A DNA stretch of 64,000 bases from Aureococcus anophagefferens (taxonomy: Eukaryota > Sar > Pelagophyceae > Pelagomonadales > Pelagomonadaceae), in the NCBI RefSeq assembly GCF_000186865.1, contig NW_008705563.1, positions 2,688,243-2,752,242 of the forward strand, given 5' to 3'. Shown here piece by piece: positions 43,656-51,279 of the stretch. Each line of letters starts with the position of its first letter. Position 1 is the first letter of the stretch. Position numbers and translations under genes: made by a program. The notes under the pieces are model-generated. The model was given only the letters and a program-made list of their open reading frames with translations. It was not told the DNA's origin and made no database searches.

Positions 43656-44080
43656 CGGTGTGGGGTGTGCGTGTCGGGTTTAATGTCGGGTCGTCCGGAG
43701 GCGTCGTTGAACGCCAACTTACTGGTCGCTTCTAAAAGTCGCCTCCGACGCGGCTAATTACGCCTGGCGGCGGGAAAGGAGAAAAAAACCGACCGCCGCA
43801 GGCGGGAGGAAATTTTTAAAGGGGAAAAGGGTGGTTTTGTAGGCCTCTATTGGCCCTTGTGCCCGGAGTGAGGCCGTCGAGGGGGCTGCCGGGCGTCCGG
43901 CCGGTCACCGGCGCGAAGCGCCGGCTCAGGCTGTGGCTGAAGGAGGCACCGCGGCGTGCCGCGGCTGCTGCGGCTGCGCTGGCGGGCCGGGAGGAATCGG
44001 CGACAGTGGCGCAACGAGACTCCGAGGGTCACTAGAAGGCGTTACTAGGGTCGCGCCGCGCCAGGGCGGGCAGCGAGGGA

Positions 44081-44296
44081 GGTCGAGGGGCGCCGGCCGC
44101 GGCGGGGTCTGGCGCGCGCCGCGCGCTTGGCTCGGCGCGCGCGGCGTGACGAATGCGTCTTCACGCAAAACACTTCGGCAGCGACTTCTCACAGGACGTG
44201 GCCCACGACACGCTACGTGAGCGACTCTTCTCGAGGCGAGGGTCGCGCAGGTCGAGGGGCGCCGGTCGCGGCGGGGTCTGGCGCGCGCCGCGCGCG
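44081..44296. repeat. 46-bp direct repeat, two copies
   Basis: Copies at 44,081-44,126 and 44,250-44,295 run from GGTCGAGGGGCGCCGG through CGCGGCGGGGTCTGG to CGCGCGCCGCGCGC and differ at one position (GGCCGC against GGTCGC). They are followed by similar GC-rich tails. The 169-bp spacing contains no recognisable gene. Confidence 0.8.
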
Positions 44297-45021
44297 GCTG
44301 GCTCACGCGCGCCGCGCGCGCGCGATTGCTCCCTCGCCATCGCGCGAGTCCACGCACGGACCATCGCGGACCACGCGATGGCGGTGATCGCTCCGCGGCG
44401 TCACCCGCATACAACGCAGCCTTGGCGCGGCGCTGCCCGTCGCGCCAAGAACGTGTCGGCGCTCGGCGAGTGCGCGGTTCGCCGCGCCGCAGCGCCATCA
44501 CGCACCGAGGCTCTCGGCGAAGCAACCGAGTACTCCGTGCTCGCCCAAGCATGCGACTCGCCGGCGGAGACGCAGGGGCTATCCCGATGACCGCGCAAGC
44601 TCCGAGGCAGCCCGTAGCAGCCCCGCAGACGCTTGCGGCAGCCCGCCAGCGGCTGGTTGCGCGGCGCGGCGACGCCCCGCGCCCTCACAGCCGCACCTGA
44701 CCCACAGATCGCCGAGGAACCGACGCAATGCGCTGTGTTTCGGCTCTTGACGCGGCCATGGCCGCTCCGAGGAGCTGGACTTAGGGGCCGCCAGCCTTGC
44801 ACAACGATATCCTTGCACGGATATACCCTTTTTGGCTGGCTCACGGACGACGCCAAAGAGGTATATCCAGGCGTCCAGCCTTTGGAGGCCATTCCTTCGG
44901 TGTATATCCTTGAACAGCTATATCTGCCGCCACTGCTAGCTTCCCTCCGACGCGGAGGCGAGCTGAGCGGCACTCGGCGTCGACGCGCGCGCCTGGCCGT
45001 GACCGCCGCTGCGACCGCCCG

Positions 45022-45180
45022 TTGCCGCAGCGCGCCGTTGACGACCTGCGCCGCGGCACCCAGCCCCGCCCGTTGCCGCAGCGCGGCGTGGACGACCTGC
45101 GCGGCACCGAGAAGCGCGGCGTGGACGACCTGCGTGCCGCAGCGCGGCGTCGACGACCTGCGCGGCACCGAGTAGCGCAG
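45022..45180. repeat. Degenerate GC-rich tandem units upstream of the F-box gene
   Basis: The core GCGCGGCGTGGACGACCTGC, preceded by CCGCA and followed by GCGGCACCGAG, recurs about four times with substitutions and deletions. The array ends about 40 bp before the F-box start codon and gives an open frame (repeated V-D-D-L-R) upstream of that ATG, which I treat as non-coding. Confidence 0.7.
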
Positions 45181-45219
45181 CGTGCACGACCAGCACTCCG
45201 GCACCCGGCCGCGCGCACG

Positions 45220-46614
45220 ATGGCGCCGTCGATGGAGGCCCTGCCTGCTGAAAGCCTGGCGGAAGTGGCTCTATGCCTCGTCTCTTGGAAAACTCGTGCC
45301 GACATCTTCCCTCTTCGCTGCGCGTCCACATTCTGCCGGGATGCGGTGCGGCGCGGCATCGCGTCCTTCCGTTCTTACGAGGGAGACATCACGTCGGTGT
45401 ACCTCGGCAAAAATTGGCGAGGCGACGCTCGACCCGTCGAGGCGAGAGGGCGCATTTTCGGCCACGCTTGTCGACGCCTGGTATGGACTGGTCGGAAGGT
45501 TGAAGACGCAGATGATGCCCCTGGTGCCACTGAAGAAGGAAAGAAGATAGCGTTTAATGCGTTACGTTCGTTCGTTTCCGACACGAATGGCGGGTTGAAT
45601 TTCATTTCCCTGCGCAAAAGCCTCATTTCTGTCGACGAGCTTCTTCAGATTTGCGCGAAGAGTCCGCGGCTCACACATTTGCGGGTGGGAGATGGTCCGC
45701 TCCTGAAGAAATTCTCGTACGAGGCCATCGACAAATTCGCGGCGGCAGTGAGCCAAGCGTGCCCGTCGCTCCAAGTCGTGCACTTCGCAAGCCTGCATGA
45801 ATTCAAACCTGAGGCCAGTCCGGCCGAGATTTACGCGATGCACTTTCCAAATTTGAAGCATCTGTCGATCGGATGCGCGCATGGAGATCCCCTCGTCCCG
45901 ACCAACTACGACAGAATCGTAGCATCTGCCGAGCAGTGCCGCGCCACTGGATGCAGCCTCTGGGGGCGCCACGTTTCACACGGTCTCATAGCCACGCTGT
46001 TGGGGACCTCCATGGCTTCTCGTTTACTGAAGCTCAATTTGGATTATGTGCGCGTGACGGCGGAGACGGTACTCGCGGCCGCGGCTGGCTTTACGTGCCT
46101 GCGCGAGCTCTCGATGCTCACGAGTTCTAGTATGTCCGACGAAGTTATGCAACGAAAAGCGCCCGCGTTCTTCGAGTCACTTTCGCGCGCGAGACCGGAA
46201 TTGGAGACGCTATACGTCGACCTGCGCTGGCAGAACAGGCACACGAACAATCTGTGCCTCCGATGGATCTCAAAGCTCAGCTTAGTTGACCTCACTCTCG
46301 TCGAAGATGTTCAGGTGAAATTCACTTCGGCTGGTATCGACGCGATTCTGTCGGGTCCGTGCTCCCAGACGCTCCTGAGTTTGGACGGTTTCGACGCGAC
46401 GCTTCCCAGCTCGGAATTGCTGCGTCTTCTCCACGGCTGCCCGAAGCTCAAAATCGTAAGCCTTGATGGCACGAAAGAAGACGGCCAAATCATGGGTGAA
46501 TGTGGGGATCTCCTTCGTGGTCGAGGCGGCTGCTTAGATTACAACGGCTCCACGAGCTTCGGCTACGATTCGGACGGGGAACCCACGGGAGACTACGGTT
46601 CGGACTCGGACTAG
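45220..46614 (+). CDS. F-box / leucine-rich repeat protein
   Basis: This is a 464-residue protein. I chose the ATG at 45,220 because upstream codons fall in tandem repeats. Residues about 6-50 read as an F-box-like motif (LPAESLAEVALCLVSWKTRADIFPLRCASTFCRDAV), expected to bind SKP1 in an SCF ubiquitin ligase. The rest contains irregular leucine-rich repeats (CPSLQVVHFASL, FPNLKHLSIGC, RLLKLNLDYV, FTCLRELSML, RPELETLYVDL, CPKLKIVSLDG) that would recruit substrate. The C-terminus is Gly/Asp/Ser-rich (YDSDGEPTGDYGSDSD). From about 45,360 on, third positions are far less GC-biased than in neighbouring genes, suggesting a different origin or relaxed constraint. It is convergent with the next gene, 19 bp between stops. 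Confidence 0.7.
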   Translation: MAPSMEALPAESLAEVALCLVSWKTRADIFPLRCASTFCRDAVRRGIASFRSYEGDITSVYLGKNWRGDARPVEARGRIFGHACRRLVWTGRKVEDADDAPGATEEGKKIAFNALRSFVSDTNGGLNFISLRKSLISVDELLQICAKSPRLTHLRVGDGPLLKKFSYEAIDKFAAAVSQACPSLQVVHFASLHEFKPEASPAEIYAMHFPNLKHLSIGCAHGDPLVPTNYDRIVASAEQCRATGCSLWGRHVSHGLIATLLGTSMASRLLKLNLDYVRVTAETVLAAAAGFTCLRELSMLTSSSMSDEVMQRKAPAFFESLSRARPELETLYVDLRWQNRHTNNLCLRWISKLSLVDLTLVEDVQVKFTSAGIDAILSGPCSQTLLSLDGFDATLPSSELLRLLHGCPKLKIVSLDGTKEDGQIMGECGDLLRGRGGCLDYNGSTSFGYDSDGEPTGDYGSDSD

Positions 46615-46633
46615 CCAGTAACGTATATCTCAG

Positions 46634-47953
46634 TCACCCCCCCGGCGCGCCGTCCGCGGCGTAGGGGCACGACGTCCGCCGTCGCCGCGCGTCGCCGGCG
46701 CCCGGCTCGTAGGGGCACGTCGCGACGGGCGCGTCGACCGTCGCGGCGACGTCGTGGCGCTTGCTGCCGGAGCGGAGGTGGCCGTGCAGCCGCCGCACGG
46801 CGCGCATCTGGAGCGCGTGGGCGATGCCGAAGAGGCGGCCGAGCCGCGAGTCGATGGCGACGCCGACGGCCGCGAGCCAGAGGCGGACGAGTTTCACGCG
46901 GAGCGACGGCGGCGCCACGGGCAGGTCGAGGGCGTCGGCGAGCGCGTCCCCCACCATGTAGCGGCAGAGCTCCGCCCGCGTGAGGAACGCGTAGCCCGTC
47001 GCGTCGCCGCCCGACGGCGCCGCGAGCATCGCCCTGGCGAGCTTCTTCGAGTCCGCGTCGGGCTCCAGAATGTGCACGACGATGGACTCGAGCGTCGCCT
47101 TGGCCGCCGCGTAGCTCGCGCAGGGGTTGTGCTCGTCGCGCACGCCGAGCAGGTGGCCGAGGTAGCGCCAGAGGTGCAGGTAGTCGCCCTCCTCCTCCTC
47201 GCCGACGCGCGAGCCCTTCAAGAACTCGACGCCGACGAGCACGTTGTAGCTGAACGCGAGCAGCGTGACGACCATGTCCTCCTGGTTCACGGGCACGCCG
47301 TAGGCGGCCGCGTCCCAGCCGCGCGCGGCGAGGCGCGCGCGCACGGACGCGTGGAGCGCGCGGACCTCGAGGCAGCACTCGAAGCCGCGGCCGCCCGGGC
47401 GCAGCGACTCCGGGCCGTCGAGGCAGACGTCGAAGAGGAACAGGCCCGTGTCGAGCAGCCGCCGCATCACGAGGCGCGGCGACGACGCGAGGTAGCCCGT
47501 GGAGAACAGGACCTTCGTGATCACCGCCGCGGAGAAGCCGCCGACGAGCGATAAATAGAAGAGCGTCACGGACACGTGCGGCAGGTACCTCTGGAAGACC
47601 TTCTGGCCGCGGCCGACGCGCTCGAGGTCGACCCAGTCCGGCAGCTCGGACGCCGCCGCGAGGCAGGCGCCGCACGCCGTGCCGTCGCCGGGCGACGACC
47701 GGAGCACGGCCGCGCCGACCTCCCGGCCGCTGCCCGCGACCTCGGCCGTCGCCGCGTCCATGGGCGCGTCGCCCTCGAGGCGCAGCGGCGCGAGCTGCGA
47801 CGCCGTCAGGTGCAGCTTCGTCCAGACGAAGCGCTGCCCGTACTTCGCGACGCCGCAGCCGAGCTGGACCTCCGCCGGCGGGTCGCGGAAGGCGTCCCAG
47901 CTGTGCCACGAGGCGACGGGCGCATCGATGCGCCGCGACGCGATGTGGTCCAT
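46634..47953 (-). CDS. mpaB / rubber-oxygenase (DUF2236)-type protein
   Basis: This is a 439-residue protein starting at the ATG at 47,953. The central part matches the DUF2236 or ER-bound oxygenase mpaB / latex-clearing-protein family: VSVTLFYLSLVGGFSAAVITKVL (a hydrophobic helix), RRLLDTGLFLFDV, VRALHASVRARLAARGWD, then PVNQEDMVVTLLAFSYNVLVG and LHLWRYLGHLLGV. Characterised members are b-type haem oxygenases acting on prenyl chains, with a His ligand in the 'VR..H' helix area and the NQ.D...T..AFS motif, both visible here. The substrate cannot be read from sequence. The C-terminus is basic and Cys-containing (two CPY motifs). It is divergent from the cryptochrome gene across 253 bp. Confidence 0.75.
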   Translation of the reverse strand: MDHIASRRIDAPVASWHSWDAFRDPPAEVQLGCGVAKYGQRFVWTKLHLTASQLAPLRLEGDAPMDAATAEVAGSGREVGAAVLRSSPGDGTACGACLAAASELPDWVDLERVGRGQKVFQRYLPHVSVTLFYLSLVGGFSAAVITKVLFSTGYLASSPRLVMRRLLDTGLFLFDVCLDGPESLRPGGRGFECCLEVRALHASVRARLAARGWDAAAYGVPVNQEDMVVTLLAFSYNVLVGVEFLKGSRVGEEEEGDYLHLWRYLGHLLGVRDEHNPCASYAAAKATLESIVVHILEPDADSKKLARAMLAAPSGGDATGYAFLTRAELCRYMVGDALADALDLPVAPPSLRVKLVRLWLAAVGVAIDSRLGRLFGIAHALQMRAVRRLHGHLRSGSKRHDVAATVDAPVATCPYEPGAGDARRRRTSCPYAADGAPGG

Positions 47954-48206
47954 ATTGTTTTTGCTATGTTACTGCGACTGCGTGACTGTTTACTTGTGCG
48001 TAATCAGCCTACGAACACGCGGGCGCGCCGCCCATGTGGCGCAGAGCTGCCACAGCAAGGACGATGGTGCATGGTGCCGACTTGTTTCCCTGCGAGCGGC
48101 TTCCGCCGCGTCACCTCATCAACCGCGCGCTCTCGCACCCGCTCTCAGCGTGCTGGCCCGCCCAAACGTCCTCCGGCTGCTCCTCGTCGCGTGCAGCGCT
48201 GCGGCC
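47954..48206. promoter_or_regulatory. Divergent promoter between mpaB-type and cryptochrome genes
   Basis: This is a 253-bp lower-GC region. A second ATG on the + strand at 47,943 overlaps the mpaB start and is in frame with the photolyase; it would add a hydrophobic leader (WSILFLLCYCDCVTVYLCV). I treat it as upstream sequence because its codon use is unlike the gene body. Confidence 0.45.
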
Positions 48207-49796
48207 ATGGCGCCGAAGACGACGGCGGTCTGGTTCCGCAAGTGCCTGCGGCTCCACGACAACGCGCCGCTCGTCGAGGCGGCGAAGCGCGGCGGCCGGC
48301 TCCTGCCCATCTTCGTGCTGGACCCGCACTTCGCGCGGCCGGAGTTCGTCGGCGCGCCGCGCTACCGCTTCCTGCTCGAGTCGCTCGCGGACCTCGACGC
48401 GTCGCTGCGGAAACGCGGCTCGCGGCTCTGCGTCGTGCGAGGCGAGACGGAGGCGACGCTCGACGGCCTCTTCGCCGGCGCCTGCGACGCGCTGCCCGGC
48501 GTCAAAGTGGACGCCATCCTCTGGGAGGAGGAGCTCGTCGAGCCCTGGGGCGTCGCGCGCGACGCGCGCGTCGCCGCGGCGGCGAAGGCGCGCGGCGTCG
48601 CGGCGTCCGCCGTCGCGGGCGGCCACCTGCTCTTCGACCCGCGCGAGGTCCTCGGGGCCTGCGGCGGCAAGGCGCCGACGACCATGCCGGCCATGGTCAA
48701 GGCGGCGGCGGCCCTCGGCGCCGTACCGGCGCCGCTCGATCCGCCCGCGACCCTGCCGCCGCCGCCCGACGGGCTGCCGGATTCGAGCGTGCCGACGCTC
48801 GAGGCCATGGGCTACGAGGCGCCGCCCGCGGCGGCCTTCGGCGTGGCCGGCGGCGAGTCCGCGGGCCTCGCGCGCCTCGAGGCCGCGCTCGCGCGCGACG
48901 GCGGCAAATGGGCGCGCGCGTTCGAGAAACCGAAGACCAAGTCGACGAAGTTCGACGTCGACCCGTCGACGACGGTGCTGTCGCCCTACCTCAAGTTCGG
49001 CTGCGTGAGCGCGCGCCTGTTCCGCGCGAGGCTCGCGGACGTCTACGCGGGCGGTTCCCACGCGCAGCCGCCGACGTCGCTGCTCGGCCAGCTGTATTTT
49101 CGGGAGATGGCCTACGCGAACGCGTTGAAGCACGGCGCGGCCTTCGCGGCGTCGCCGTCGCCGGTCTGCGCCGACATCCCCTGGGACGACCCGGCGACGG
49201 ACGCGGCCGCGGCCGCGCGGCTGCGGGCCTGGGAGGCCGGCGAGACGGGCTACCCGTTCGTCGACGCGGCCATGCGCCAGCTCAGGGAGACGGGCTGGAT
49301 CCACCACCTCGCGCGCCACGCCGTCGCCTGCTTCCTCACGCGCGGCGACCTCTGGCTGCCCTGGACCGAGGGCGCGCGCGTCTTCGACCGCGACCTGCTC
49401 GACGCGGACTGGGCCGTGAACAACTTCAACTGGCTCGGCCTCGCGGGCGTCGCGTCCTGGTCGCCGCCCTTCTTCCGCGTCTACAGCCCCGTGCCCAACC
49501 ACAAGCAGAGCTCGCTCAACGTCGACGACGCGGCCGGCGCGTACGTCGACCGCTTCGTGCCCGAGCTCCGGAAGCTCCCGGCCAAGTACAAGTACGCGCC
49601 CTGGACCGCGCCGGCCGCCGTCCTCGCCGCCGCGGGCGTCGTCCTCGGGGACACGTACCCGCGGCCCCTCGTCGACCACAAGGTCCAGAGCAAGGACAAC
49701 ATCGCGCGCTTCAAGGAGGCCCAGCAGCGCAACAGGGCGAACAAGCCCAAGCCCCCGCCCAAGGGCGCGCCCAAGACGAAGAAGCAGAAGGTCTAA
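48207..49796 (+). CDS. Cryptochrome / (6-4) photolyase-type flavoprotein
   Basis: This is a 529-residue protein from the ATG at 48,207, a normal family length. The N-terminal photolyase domain is clear (VWFRKCLRLHDNAPLVEAAK, IFVLDPHFARPEF, RYRFLLESLADLD). The FAD domain holds TVLSPYLKFGCVSARLF, QLYFREMAY, the signature GETGYPFVDAAMRQLRETGW, IHHLARHAVACFLTRGDLW with both His residues used by (6-4) photolyases, and DADWAVNNFNW, which carries electron-transfer Trp positions. These match the animal-type cryptochrome/(6-4) group (CPF1) rather than CPD or DASH enzymes. Expected role: light-driven repair of (6-4) photoproducts and/or blue-light signalling. A Lys/Pro-rich tail (KPKPPPKGAPKTKKQK) could be a nuclear signal. 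Its TAA overlaps the stop of the convergent gene. Confidence 0.88.
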   Translation: MAPKTTAVWFRKCLRLHDNAPLVEAAKRGGRLLPIFVLDPHFARPEFVGAPRYRFLLESLADLDASLRKRGSRLCVVRGETEATLDGLFAGACDALPGVKVDAILWEEELVEPWGVARDARVAAAAKARGVAASAVAGGHLLFDPREVLGACGGKAPTTMPAMVKAAAALGAVPAPLDPPATLPPPPDGLPDSSVPTLEAMGYEAPPAAAFGVAGGESAGLARLEAALARDGGKWARAFEKPKTKSTKFDVDPSTTVLSPYLKFGCVSARLFRARLADVYAGGSHAQPPTSLLGQLYFREMAYANALKHGAAFAASPSPVCADIPWDDPATDAAAAARLRAWEAGETGYPFVDAAMRQLRETGWIHHLARHAVACFLTRGDLWLPWTEGARVFDRDLLDADWAVNNFNWLGLAGVASWSPPFFRVYSPVPNHKQSSLNVDDAAGAYVDRFVPELRKLPAKYKYAPWTAPAAVLAAAGVVLGDTYPRPLVDHKVQSKDNIARFKEAQQRNRANKPKPPPKGAPKTKKQKV

Positions 49797-49811
49797 GGCG
49801 AGTCTAAGGCG
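49791..49811. repeat. 11-bp duplication at the overlapping stop codons
   Basis: GTCTAAGGCG occurs at 49,791-49,800 and again at 49,802-49,811, separated by one A. The first copy contains the photolyase TAA and, on the other strand, the TAG of the DUF4116 gene. The duplication therefore sits exactly on the shared gene ends. Confidence 0.85.
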
Positions 49812-51187
49812 TGCCCTTCTGATGCGAGGAAAGCACGGAGGCTCTGGCGCAGCGCGGGGATGAGAAGGTGCAGCGCGTCCGGATTCTGCGCCGCGGCCTC
49901 GAGCACGATCTGAAGGTCGTCACCCAATGGCACCGCATCCAGATGCTGCCTCGGGTCCATGCCGTCCCGCAAGAGAGCGTCCACGGCGCTTGCGAGCGAG
50001 ATCTGGCGATCGTGCTTCATCCCAATCGGGGTCAGGTCGATCGCGAGGCCGTTCTGGCGCACCGCCGCCAACGCGATGTCGGGATCGTCCTTGAGGGCAG
50101 AATGAATGAGCCTCAGGGCTAAACCATTCTGAGTCACCGCCGCCTTGACGATCTGGTAGTCGCGCTTGAGGTCAAACGAGACATGCTCGAGGGCTAGCCC
50201 GTTTTGGCTGACAGCCGCCAAGGCGATCTCGGGATCCATCTGGGCATTCATAGTACAAAATTCGAGAGCCATCCCATTTTGGCTACAAGCCGCAACTATG
50301 ATAGCGCGACCATCCACGCCGTGAACGCGAGGGACATATCTCAGGGCCAGGCCATCCTGAGACACCGCCGCGAGCGCGATCGCCTCGTTACGCCGCAGCT
50401 CGGGCGAAGCGTACTGAATCGCAGAGCCGCTTTGGCGTACGGCCGCGATCACAACCGCGGGATTGTCCTGGAGCGGAGGAGGTAGATGCTGTAAGACGCT
50501 GCCGTTCTGCGATACGCTCGCGCGCACGATTTCGAGGTTGACCTCGACGTTCTCCATGAAAAGGTTGTAACCCTTCATGAAGTACGCGAATTGCAGCGCA
50601 TTCCCGTCATTGCGGCAGCTCGCGAGCATGATCTCGTGATCAGACAGCAGCGATTCGTGGACAAACTGGAGCGCGCGGCCGTCTTCGCGAACGACCGAGA
50701 GTACGAATTGGCGGTCAGTTCGGAGCGACAAGTCCGAATGGAACATTACGCGACAAGGCGCCTTGTGGCACAGGGCGAGCATCAATGCGCGGTCGGCGAG
50801 GAGCGCGCGGGGCGCGTCCCCGAGGATCGCGCCGACCGGATCTCCGGCGCGCGCTTTGACGCCGCGGAGCTTCCAACCGGAGCGCACGAGGTTCGACCAC
50901 GCCATCCTGTGCGCAAAGTCCGCGCGGCCGCCGGTGCCCGGGGCGCACGGTTTCGCGCCGCCAGAGGTCGTCACGTACGCTTTGCAGATCTTGACCGCAT
51001 CCGCGACTGGGCCGCCGGTTTTGTTAAAGCTGGGCGACAGGCGCTGAAGGCGCGCGGTCTCAAAGAGCCCAACGTACGACTCGAGGGGGGCGACGCATAC
51101 ATAAAACGCCTTCGAGAACGCACTCTCCGTCCCAGCCACGCTGGCGACGGCCTGCTCCTGGCCGACGCGCGAATCACTCGCGTCCAT
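49793..51187 (-). CDS. DUF4116-repeat protein
   Basis: This is a 464-residue protein from the ATG at 51,187 (473 residues from an in-frame ATG at 51,214). After about 120 residues it consists of some eight to ten DUF4116-type helical repeats of about 24-50 residues with the consensus D..I.LAAV.QNG.AL....P.L..D. Good examples are [40 protein letters not shown] and [23 protein letters not shown]4116 arrays are common in algae, protists and giant viruses; their function is unknown and protein binding is presumed. Base composition is visibly less GC-rich than in the photolyase or PLC genes. There is no signal peptide. It is divergent from the PLC gene. Confidence 0.8.
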   Translation of the reverse strand: MDASDSRVGQEQAVASVAGTESAFSKAFYVCVAPLESYVGLFETARLQRLSPSFNKTGGPVADAVKICKAYVTTSGGAKPCAPGTGGRADFAHRMAWSNLVRSGWKLRGVKARAGDPVGAILGDAPRALLADRALMLALCHKAPCRVMFHSDLSLRTDRQFVLSVVREDGRALQFVHESLLSDHEIMLASCRNDGNALQFAYFMKGYNLFMENVEVNLEIVRASVSQNGSVLQHLPPPLQDNPAVVIAAVRQSGSAIQYASPELRRNEAIALAAVSQDGLALRYVPRVHGVDGRAIIVAACSQNGMALEFCTMNAQMDPEIALAAVSQNGLALEHVSFDLKRDYQIVKAAVTQNGLALRLIHSALKDDPDIALAAVRQNGLAIDLTPIGMKHDRQISLASAVDALLRDGMDPRQHLDAVPLGDDLQIVLEAAAQNPDALHLLIPALRQSLRAFLASEGHALDSP

Positions 51188-51279
51188 TGCAGCCCCCAAG
51201 GCTAGGTTTCCCATTCAATGAGCGCTGCAACAAAATTTCCAAGCGGGGACAATGGGCAGCCTCCTCGGCTAGTCTGACC
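51188..51279. promoter_or_regulatory. Very short divergent promoter
   Basis: Only 92 bp (or 65 bp if the upstream ATG of the DUF4116 gene is used) separate the two divergent starts. The sequence is lower in GC, with CATTCAATGAGCGC and AAAATTTCCAAG words, and has no clear TATA box. Confidence 0.45.

Larger units (their letters stand above)
43656..45219. other. Long non-coding, repeat-bearing region
   Basis: These 1.56 kb show no frame with convincing coding bias; short open frames exist on both strands but are arginine-rich shadows. The region holds an AT-rich patch (GGAAATTTTTAAAGG near 43,810), a perfect hairpin CCGGCGC-GAA-GCGCCGG at 43,908-43,924, a long direct repeat (44,081 and 44,250), several TATATCC or GGATATA words between 44,805 and 44,930, and degenerate tandem units at 45,022-45,180. 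It may be a decayed mobile or gene-fragment region. Confidence 0.45.

Noticed and set aside
43847..45204. Several 60-270 residue frames on both strands in the repeat-bearing block
   Set aside because: None shows a domain or consistent codon bias, and they overlap one another.
47943..48206. N-terminal extension of the cryptochrome from an upstream ATG
   Set aside because: The extra sequence has different composition and overlaps the start of the divergent gene; family members begin at the position chosen. It stays possible as a leader.
51187..51279. N-terminal extension of the PLC by 31 residues
   Set aside because: It begins at a non-ATG codon and lies over the start of the divergent gene.
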